A program made the position numbers and the translations under genes. The notes under the pieces were generated by a model. It had not been told where the DNA came from and made no database searches. It was given only the letters and a program-made list of their open reading frames with translations. From NCBI GenBank assembly GCA_035653295.1, contig DASRCB010000172.1, positions 1 to 11,513 on the forward strand: a stretch of DNA of 11,513 nucleotides, written 5' to 3'. Numbering within the stretch: position 1 is the first letter of the stretch; the number at the start of each line of letters is the position of its first letter. Positions 6,930-11,513 of the stretch are shown here, piece after piece. The stretch comes from DASRCB01 sp035653295. Its GTDB lineage: Bacteria; Acidobacteriota; Terriglobia; Bryobacterales; Bryobacteraceae.

Positions 6930-7286
6930 CTAGCGAAGGCTCAGCAGCAGCCAGACCGAAACGCCGATTACGCCCGGAAGCAGGATCTCCGCCCAGTAAC
7001 GGACCAGAAGCCGCCAGTCAAGGTTGACGCGGTTGCGCCGGCCGCCCGTCTGCAGGTTGGACGCAAGACGTGAGCTGACGTTGGACGGCAGCCCTCGGAT
7101 GGCGCGGACGATCTCCTCCCGCCCACGGCGGTCGGCGATCAGGATGGTTGCGGAATTGATGCTGGTGGTGCTCTGTTCCAGCTTTCGGCGCAACGGGGGC
7201 GGGACGTCGTCCACGGAACGGTACACCCTGGTTTCGTCCCCCAGGGAGATGAAGATGGTGGAGGTCTTCAACGTTACGCGGGGCAT
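6930..7286 (-). CDS. small hypothetical protein with C-terminal membrane anchor
   Basis: This 118-residue protein has a soluble N-terminal part and one membrane segment at the very C-terminus (99-117, ILLPGVIGVSVWLLLSL), so it would be tail-anchored with the N-terminal part in the cytoplasm. The N-terminal part contains GDETRVYRSVDDVPPPLRRKL (16-36) and SATILIADRRGREEIVRAIRGL (45-66), and is then basic and polar up to residue 86. I do not recognise a named family. The ribosome site is good: GAGG (+ strand 7292-7295) with a 5-nt spacer before the ATG. The gene begins 15 nt after the LysR stop, so the two are almost certainly cotranscribed. A role linked to the LysR signal, or a membrane-tethering role, is speculative. 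Confidence 0.8.
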   Translation of the reverse strand: MPRVTLKTSTIFISLGDETRVYRSVDDVPPPLRRKLEQSTTSINSATILIADRRGREEIVRAIRGLPSNVSSRLASNLQTGGRRNRVNLDWRLLVRYWAEILLPGVIGVSVWLLLSLR

Positions 7287-7301
7287 CGCAACCTCAACGA
7301 C

Positions 7302-8234
7302 TCATGGGACTGCCACCTGAGGCACACGCCGGGACCGCAGGGCGGGATCCTCGTCCCCGGCATGATCGAGTATAACCTGAATGAAGCCGAGCGCGGCCTT
7401 CGAAAGCGCCTTATCCTTGCGGTAAATGAGCCCGAGCCGGCGAATCATCGGCTCGGGCGCGAGGGACACGGCAACAAGGCGTCCGTCCTCCACCTCTTCG
7501 CGGCAGTGGGAGACGGCCATGAACGAATAACCCAGTCCCGCCATGACGAAGCGCTTGGTCATCTCCGTCGAGTCGAGTTCCATAGAGATATTCAGTTCGT
7601 CTTCGACGGGCTCGAACCAGGCGTTCAGGCGCGTGCGCGTTGTACCGGTGCGCGGCATGAGCACGGGCTTGCCGATCAGGTCGCGGCAGGAGACCGATTC
7701 CCGCTGCGCCAGAGGATCGTCGCCGGGCATCAGCAGACGGATCTCGTCGCTGTGAATATTGACGACCTGCAGCTTCTTCTCCTGGACCGGCAGCTGGGTG
7801 ATTCCGAAGTCGGCCAGATTGTCCATCACCGCCTGCACCACGCGCGAGCCGTAGGAACGGTCCACATGGAGTTGGACGTTGGGGAACTGTTTCTTGTACT
7901 CGGAGAAGACTCGCGGCAGCACGTAAATGCAGGTCGCCTCGTTGGCGCCGATGACCAGGTCGCCGCGCGGGACCTTTTCCAGCTCGTTGATGGCGTCCTG
8001 GGCCTGGCGGCGCAGATCGAGGATCTGCTCGGCGTATTCGGCGAAAATGCGGCCGGCGGTGGTCAGGGCGATGCGCGTGCCGAGTCGTTCGAACAGGGTC
8101 GTGTTCAGCTCCTGTTCGAGTTGCCGAACCTGGGCGCTGATGGCCGGCTGGGTCCGATAGCAGGTCTGGGCAGCCTTGGAGAAGCTCTTCAGCCGGACAA
8201 TCTCGAGGAACGTATGAAGCTGGTCCAGATCCAT
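7302..8234 (-). CDS. LysR family transcriptional regulator
   Basis: This is a 310-residue LysR-type regulator. The winged helix-turn-helix occupies residues 1-60: MDLDQLHTFLEIVRLKSFSKA, then AAQTCYRTQPAISAQVRQLE and FERLGTRIALTTAG. The linker helix follows to about 88, then a periplasmic-binding-protein-like effector domain (about 90-295) with VIGANEATCIYVLPRVFSEY (94-113) and LGYSFMAVS. LysR regulators act as tetramers and usually sense a small metabolite while controlling a divergent gene. The divergent gene here is the lipoprotein at 8366. The tail-anchored gene lies 15 nt downstream in the same direction. The effector cannot be told from the sequence. The start ATG at 8234 has only a weak ribosome site (TAAG). 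Confidence 0.95.
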   Translation of the reverse strand: MDLDQLHTFLEIVRLKSFSKAAQTCYRTQPAISAQVRQLEQELNTTLFERLGTRIALTTAGRIFAEYAEQILDLRRQAQDAINELEKVPRGDLVIGANEATCIYVLPRVFSEYKKQFPNVQLHVDRSYGSRVVQAVMDNLADFGITQLPVQEKKLQVVNIHSDEIRLLMPGDDPLAQRESVSCRDLIGKPVLMPRTGTTRTRLNAWFEPVEDELNISMELDSTEMTKRFVMAGLGYSFMAVSHCREEVEDGRLVAVSLAPEPMIRRLGLIYRKDKALSKAALGFIQVILDHAGDEDPALRSRRVPQVAVP

Positions 8235-8293
8235 GACTTATGTATCGGCCGTAAGCCGGGGCTGGCCACGTCGGAAGGTCGGGGTTGCGCCAC

Positions 8294-8310
8294 CGGACAC
8301 ACGTTGTCCG
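8294..8310. promoter_or_regulatory. 17-bp inverted repeat, candidate operator
   Basis: The sequence is CGGACA-N5-TGTCCG, a perfect 6-bp dyad centred at 8302, roughly midway between the LysR start (8234) and the lipoprotein start (8366). Its size and position suit a dimeric regulator. It does not carry the classical LysR T-N11-A signature, so assignment to the neighbouring LysR protein is inference. Confidence 0.45.
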
Positions 8311-8329
8311 CGCACTTTTGCTTTTCGTC

Positions 8330-8357
8330 TAGATTGTAACAGGCAGCGCGCTATACT
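8330..8357 (+). promoter_or_regulatory. candidate promoter of the lipoprotein gene
   Basis: TATACT (8352-8357) is a good -10 element. TAGATT (8330-8335) is a weak -35 with a 16-nt spacer. Only 8 nt separate the -10 from the ATG at 8366, so transcription would start at or within a base or two of the start codon and the mRNA would be leaderless. No ribosome site precedes the ATG, which agrees with this. Confidence 0.4.
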
Positions 8358-8365
8358 CTCGCTCT

Positions 8366-9034
8366 ATGCATGTGCGTGCTCTCACGGCGCCGGTGGCAGT
8401 GACGGCTGCGGTCGTGATCTGGTCCTGCGGCAGTGGGATTCAGTCGGCGAAATACGATCCGTCGCAGACTGTCGAACAGCCGCCGGCGACAGCCGACCCG
8501 ACCGCGGGAGAACACGACTGGGAAAAGCCCCCTTCCGCTCCAGCTGACGAGCGATTCGAAGATAACAACTTCCGGCCGAACGAGTACAACAGCTCGAGGA
8601 GCCTTGGGCAGACCACGAATTGGCTGCATTGGGCGATACTCCGCTACGGGAGCCCGGACGACCCGCGGGCGCTCCCCGGCAAAACCATCGATGTGAAATT
8701 CAATGGCTGCTCCATGCAGTGGATCGAGCGAACGCCCATTGATGCCGAGCGTGCGGTCGACAAAATCGACGCACTCAACCTTGCCAATGTGAACCTCTCG
8801 TATGGAGACATCACCGCCTCGCCAAATCAGCTTCAGCTGCAGGGGATGCGTGGGTTGCAGGAGACCGAGCAGTTCTACACGATCTCCGGCGGAACGCTGG
8901 AACGCGATGGCGATCCGCGGCAAACGGGCGAGATGATCGCTTACATCCGGCTCAATCATCGCGACCATATCGAGAATCGCATTGCGTGGGCGCTGATCCA
9001 CGCGGCGAAGCTTTGCGGCGCGAAAGCATACTGA
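8366..9034 (+). CDS. lipoprotein of unknown function
   Basis: This is a 222-residue protein. The N-terminus carries a hydrophobic signal with a lipobox-like IWSC, giving lipidation at C21. A low-complexity, Pro/Asp-rich linker (30-75) follows, then a globular part. This contains GKTIDVKFNGCSMQWIE (105-121) and a C-terminal QTGEMIAYIRLNHRDHIENRIAWALIHAAKLCGAK region (186-220), whose final helix ending in HAAKLCG resembles the end of a beta-sheet-rich domain found in many acidobacterial and proteobacterial proteins. C115 and C217 could form a disulfide. I do not assign a function. An antisense open frame of similar length exists but lacks any signal or family pattern. It is divergent from the LysR gene, which may regulate it, and its stop lies 6 nt from the stop of the convergent TonB-like gene. 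Confidence 0.78.
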   Translation: MHVRALTAPVAVTAAVVIWSCGSGIQSAKYDPSQTVEQPPATADPTAGEHDWEKPPSAPADERFEDNNFRPNEYNSSRSLGQTTNWLHWAILRYGSPDDPRALPGKTIDVKFNGCSMQWIERTPIDAERAVDKIDALNLANVNLSYGDITASPNQLQLQGMRGLQETEQFYTISGGTLERDGDPRQTGEMIAYIRLNHRDHIENRIAWALIHAAKLCGAKAY

Positions 9035-9040
9035 GGGTTG

Positions 9041-9811
9041 TTACAACAATCGAAAATGAACCTCGACCAGCGCTGACGTAGGGACAGGGCGGCCGTCGCG
9101 CATGCCGGGGCGGAAACGCCACTGGCGCACGGCGGCGATGGCCTTTTCATCCAGGCCGAGGCCCAGCGGCTCGGCAACATGGATACTCTGCGGCAGGCCG
9201 TCCGTCCCGATCTCGACACGCAGCATCACGGCGCCCTGAAACTTCGCCTTCCGCGCCTCCTCCGAATAATCAGGATCGATCTTCCACAGCAGCACGGGTG
9301 GGGAAACGCGCCCGCCATGGGCGGTCGCGATGCCATCTTCGCCGTCATTTCCGGCGCCGGCTCCGCGGGTGTGACCCACGCCGGTACCCTTGCTATCGCC
9401 AATTCCGCCACCGGAGCCGGGGCCGCCCGACGGAGGACCGGGAACGCCATTCGGATCGCCGATCGGCAGGGGCAACGTGGGAATATGCAACTCGGCGTTA
9501 GTGACTATGGTCGGTTCGATGACGAGCTTCGGTTGCGTTTCAGGCGGACGGACAACGGGCGGCGTGAACTGGATCTTCGCCGCACGCGGCAATCGGCCGT
9601 GGGACGGAGGCGTGGGCGAGTTCTGGCCACCGCCGCCGCGTCCTGTGCTGCCGGCGCTGGCGTGAAGGGGCGGTGCATAGTAAAGCGGAATGAATTTTGG
9701 GCTTGGCGACATCGGCGCGACATGCGAGGCGGACCTGCCGGCCAGAAAAAGCACCGTGATCGTCAATGCGTGCAGCAGCAGCGACAGCAGATTCGAACGG
9801 ATTCGAGGCAT
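9041..9811 (-). CDS. TonB C-terminal domain protein
   Basis: This is a 256-residue protein. A single N-terminal membrane helix (about 8-24, LLSLLLHALTITVLFLAG) anchors it in the inner membrane. A long Pro- and Gly-rich periplasmic spacer (about 30-168) follows, including PPVVRPPETQPK and runs of Gly. The TonB C-terminal domain is at 171-256, with DPDYSEEARKAKFQG (179-193), LRVEIGTDGLPQS and the ending AVRQWRFRPGMRDGRPV. TonB proteins couple the proton-motive force, through ExbB/ExbD, to outer-membrane transporters. No exbB, exbD or transporter gene is nearby. Acidobacteria carry many such proteins, some acting in other envelope processes, so classical TonB function is likely but not shown. 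ATG 9811 was chosen because of the ribosome site and the membrane helix; the longer frame starting with GTG at 9907 adds an unrelated stretch. Confidence 0.9.
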   Translation of the reverse strand: MPRIRSNLLSLLLHALTITVLFLAGRSASHVAPMSPSPKFIPLYYAPPLHASAGSTGRGGGGQNSPTPPSHGRLPRAAKIQFTPPVVRPPETQPKLVIEPTIVTNAELHIPTLPLPIGDPNGVPGPPSGGPGSGGGIGDSKGTGVGHTRGAGAGNDGEDGIATAHGGRVSPPVLLWKIDPDYSEEARKAKFQGAVMLRVEIGTDGLPQSIHVAEPLGLGLDEKAIAAVRQWRFRPGMRDGRPVPTSALVEVHFRLL

Positions 9812-9815
9812 GCGT

Positions 9816-9820
9816 TCCTC
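9816..9820 (-). promoter_or_regulatory. ribosome binding site GAGGA for the TonB-like gene
   Basis: On the minus strand GAGGA precedes the ATG at 9811 with a 4-nt spacer. It supports this start over the GTG at 9907. Confidence 0.7.
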
Positions 9821-9898
9821 GAGGGAAAGGAAGGCACGTGGAAATCCAGCGGCCGGGAAACGTGAATTCAACGGAATAACGAATTCGATGCGTCGAAA

Positions 9899-9919
9899 CG
9901 GCGGCACAGTTGTGCGCCG
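9899..9919 (-). terminator. hairpin downstream of the RibB gene, possible terminator
   Basis: CGGC (9899-9902) and GCAC (9904-9907), with one bulged G, pair with GTGC (9912-9915) and GCCG (9916-9919), giving eight base pairs with an AGTT loop. It lies 21 nt after the RibB stop. There is no long T-run on the minus strand after it, only GTTTC, so the terminator role is uncertain. The TonB-like gene starts about 90 nt further on. Confidence 0.3.
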
Positions 9920-9940
9920 GTAGTTACACGGCGCTGGCGC

Positions 9941-11020
9941 TCAGAAGGGCAGCTGATCGAGAATCGTAATCCCGAACGCCTCGAGACCGATAACCTTACG
10001 GGGATGGTTGGTCAGCAGGCGAATCGTCCGAAGCCCAAGGTCGGACAGGATTTGCGAACCGATCCCACTTTCGTGCTGCAGGAGGCGATTGCCGTCCGCC
10101 GTGGTGATGACCGGCTTATGGTCGCGCAGCCCGGGCCGCGTCTGGTGCAGATAGACCAGCACGCCCGCCCCCTCGGCGGCAATGCGATCGGCGGCGCGAT
10201 GAATCAGCTCATGGCAATCGCATCCCGTGGAGCCGAAGATGGCCGCAACGCAGTGCGACTGCATCCGCACCAGAACGCCGTCACGGTCTTCAATGTCGCC
10301 GTGAACCAGCGCAATGTGATGTTCGTTGTCCGCGGCGCCGCGATAGCCGATCATGCGGTAATCGCCCTTGCCGGTTTGAATGCAGGTCTCGAATTCGCGA
10401 GCGATGCTGCGCTCGTACCGCAGCCGATAGCGGATCAGGTCGGCCACCGAAATCATCTTGAGATCGTGCCGGCGGCAGAACTCGCGCAGCTCGGGTACGC
10501 GCGCCATGCTGCCGTCCTCATTCATAACCTCGCAGATCACGCCTCCGGGGCGAAGGCCGGCGAGACGGGCCAGGTCCACGGCTGCCTCCGTCTGCCCGGC
10601 GCGGACCAATACTCCACCCTCGCGCGCGCGCAGAGGGAATACGTGGCCGGGGCGCGCCAGATCGCCAGCCTGGGCGCCGTCGCGGATGGCGGTGAGAATC
10701 GTGTGGGAGCGATCCGCGGCGGAAATGCCGGTGGTGACCCCCTCGGCGGCATCGATCGATTCGGTGAATGCAGTGCCGAAACGGGCGGTATTGTTTGCGG
10801 TCATCAGCGGCAGCCGCAGATGATCGCACAACTCGGCGCTCAGCGCGAGGCAGATAAGCCCCCGCCCATGGCGCGCCATGAAATTGATAACCTCGGGCGT
10901 GACGTGCTCGGCGGCTATGGTCAGATCGCCTTCGTTCTCGCGATCCTCATCGTCCACCACCACCAGCATGCGCCCGGCGCGGAAGTCCTCGATGGCTTCC
11001 GCGATGCGCGAAAATGGCAT
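9941..11020 (-). CDS. ribB: 3,4-dihydroxy-2-butanone 4-phosphate synthase with degenerate GTP cyclohydrolase II-like C-terminal domain
   Basis: This is a 359-residue cytoplasmic protein. Residues 1-203 are a RibB domain, which makes dihydroxybutanone phosphate from ribulose 5-phosphate for riboflavin. Visible motifs are DDEDRENEGD (23-32), RHGRGLIC (50-57), TARFGTAFTESIDA (78-91), GVTTGISAADRSHTI (94-108), RPGHVFPL (123-130) and NEDGSMARVPEL (167-178). The usual GHTEA motif reads GQTEA (Q143). Residues 205-359 resemble RibA (GTP cyclohydrolase II) but are short. The zinc cysteines remain (C257, C267, C269) with one residue fewer than usual between the first two. The HSEC motif is QSHC, and the EGRGIGL catalytic segment is replaced by a shorter unrelated stretch, while RLLTNHPRKV (334-343) is kept. 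This layout resembles the RibBX variant, in which the second domain lacks cyclohydrolase activity, so a separate ribA gene is expected elsewhere. No FMN riboswitch is seen upstream. The ATG has a weak ribosome site. Confidence 0.9.
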   Translation of the reverse strand: MPFSRIAEAIEDFRAGRMLVVVDDEDRENEGDLTIAAEHVTPEVINFMARHGRGLICLALSAELCDHLRLPLMTANNTARFGTAFTESIDAAEGVTTGISAADRSHTILTAIRDGAQAGDLARPGHVFPLRAREGGVLVRAGQTEAAVDLARLAGLRPGGVICEVMNEDGSMARVPELREFCRRHDLKMISVADLIRYRLRYERSIAREFETCIQTGKGDYRMIGYRGAADNEHHIALVHGDIEDRDGVLVRMQSHCVAAIFGSTGCDCHELIHRAADRIAAEGAGVLVYLHQTRPGLRDHKPVITTADGNRLLQHESGIGSQILSDLGLRTIRLLTNHPRKVIGLEAFGITILDQLPF

Positions 11021-11100
11021 TCGTATTCAGGATAGCGGAGGGGGCGCGGCGTATACTGCGGGCACGGGCAGTGTCGCGCGGGAACTCGACTCGGCGCGCG

Positions 11101-11493
11101 TTACGAATTGTCACTGAACGCGTCGGCGATGGCCCGGTACGACCCGTCGGACTGGCGGCGGTAGACGACCAGATATTTCCCCTCATGCCGCACGCCATTC
11201 AGGGTGAATCCGTACGCGCCGACGCCGTGCGCCAGACTGCCGGAAGCACCGACATCCCCGGTCCTCAGTTCGGCATCGCTGACTCCCGCGGCCAGAAAAC
11301 CGGCCCAGAAATCGCGGATTGCCGCTTTCCCTTCCACCAGCGGTGAGTTGGGCGGAAGAAGCTGGGCATCCTCCGCGTAAAAAGCCTCGGCAAGCGCGGC
11401 GGCGTCTCCGGCGTTGGCGTTGCGCTCAAAACCACGCTCCAGCTCCTGGATCGCGCGGGCGACATCCTGTAAGGTAGGTGCTGCTGCTGACAT
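11101..11493 (-). CDS. NTF2-like (SnoaL/DUF4440 type) protein
   Basis: This 130-residue protein has the cone-shaped NTF2-like fold pattern: an N-terminal helix (ELERGFERNANAGDAAALAEAF, about 17-38), then YAEDAQLLPPNSPLVEGKAAIRDFWAGF (39-66), the hallmark of the DUF4440/SnoaL-like group, and four strands ending in GKYLVVYRRQSDGSYRAIADAFS. Members may be small enzymes, ligand binders or proteins with no catalytic role. There is no signal peptide, so it is cytoplasmic. The start ATG at 11493 is chosen because GGAGG lies 5 nt before it; a TTG five codons upstream would leave GGAGG inside the gene. It lies 80 nt upstream of the RibB gene on the same strand, which is compatible with cotranscription but does not imply a shared function. 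Confidence 0.88.
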   Translation of the reverse strand: MSAAAPTLQDVARAIQELERGFERNANAGDAAALAEAFYAEDAQLLPPNSPLVEGKAAIRDFWAGFLAAGVSDAELRTGDVGASGSLAHGVGAYGFTLNGVRHEGKYLVVYRRQSDGSYRAIADAFSDNS

Positions 11494-11498
11494 AACTG

Positions 11499-11503
11499 CC
11501 TCC
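11499..11503 (-). promoter_or_regulatory. ribosome binding site GGAGG for the NTF2-like gene
   Basis: On the minus strand a perfect GGAGG precedes the ATG at 11493 with a 5-nt spacer. It decides that start against an in-frame TTG at 11508. Confidence 0.8.
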
Positions 11504-11513
11504 AGCAACTATT

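Noticed and set aside
7362..8339. 325-codon open frame on the plus strand
   Set aside because: It is antisense to the LysR gene and carries no domain pattern.
8351..9001. 216-codon open frame on the minus strand
   Set aside because: It is opposite the lipoprotein gene, which has a lipobox and a family-like C-terminus; the minus frame has neither.
9038..9049. palindrome TTGTTACAACAA between convergent stops, as a terminator
   Set aside because: The loop would be two bases and the stem is AT-rich and short, so a stable RNA hairpin is unlikely.
9864..9886. repeated GAAT/GAATTC elements upstream of the TonB-like gene
   Set aside because: Spacing is irregular (10 and 7 nt) and the units are short, so chance explains them.
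10004..11035. 343-codon open frame on the plus strand
   Set aside because: It lies antisense over the RibB gene, whose motifs are unmistakable; the plus frame shows no recognisable domain.
11021..11100. FMN riboswitch upstream of the RibB gene
   Set aside because: The 80-nt gap is too short for an FMN element and none of its conserved stretches are visible.

Overview
The window looks like ordinary chromosomal DNA from an acidobacterium, most likely of the Solibacter/Bryobacter group. The clearest taxonomic clue is the last ~220 residues of the secreted protein at 1575-3776. They match the pattern of TIGR03437, a C-terminal domain greatly expanded in Candidatus Solibacter and its relatives. 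The GC-rich sequence, DUF1080 protein, PEP-CTERM protein, stand-alone PilZ protein and TonB-C-terminal protein all fit. This placement is inferred from remembered family features, not from a search.

Layout. 1-1474: a DUF1080 secreted sugar-hydrolase-like gene cut by the left edge (minus), a divergent OsmC-family gene (plus), and a small secreted hypothetical protein (minus) whose 3' end overlaps the OsmC gene tail to tail. 1575-3776: a large secreted PQQ-type beta-propeller protein (minus). 3809-6477: three plus-strand genes, namely a GNAT acetyltransferase, a PEP-CTERM secreted protein and an exported M20 metallopeptidase. The last two overlap by 92 nt in different frames. 6458-8234: three minus-strand genes in the order LysR regulator, tail-anchored small protein, PilZ protein. 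8366-9034: a lipoprotein divergent from the LysR gene. 9041-11493: three minus-strand genes in the order NTF2-like protein, RibB with a degenerate RibA-like domain, TonB-C-terminal protein.

Working together. No single pathway covers the window. Much of it concerns the cell envelope and exported proteins: seven of the thirteen genes have export signals or a membrane anchor at the N-terminus, and another has a C-terminal anchor. The LysR gene may control its divergent lipoprotein neighbour and is probably cotranscribed with the tail-anchored protein. The PEP-CTERM protein and M20 peptidase are probably cotranscribed.

I found no CRISPR array, insertion sequence, phage gene, tRNA, rRNA or riboswitch, and no gene-free stretch longer than 300 bases. 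I see no convincing new multi-gene system. The points most worth a second look are the RibB protein with an apparently inactive RibA-like half (RibBX-like) and a Gln where His is expected, the PEP-CTERM protein with a 39-residue tail overlapping the peptidase gene, and the LysR/lipoprotein intergenic region with a 17-bp dyad and a possibly leaderless promoter.
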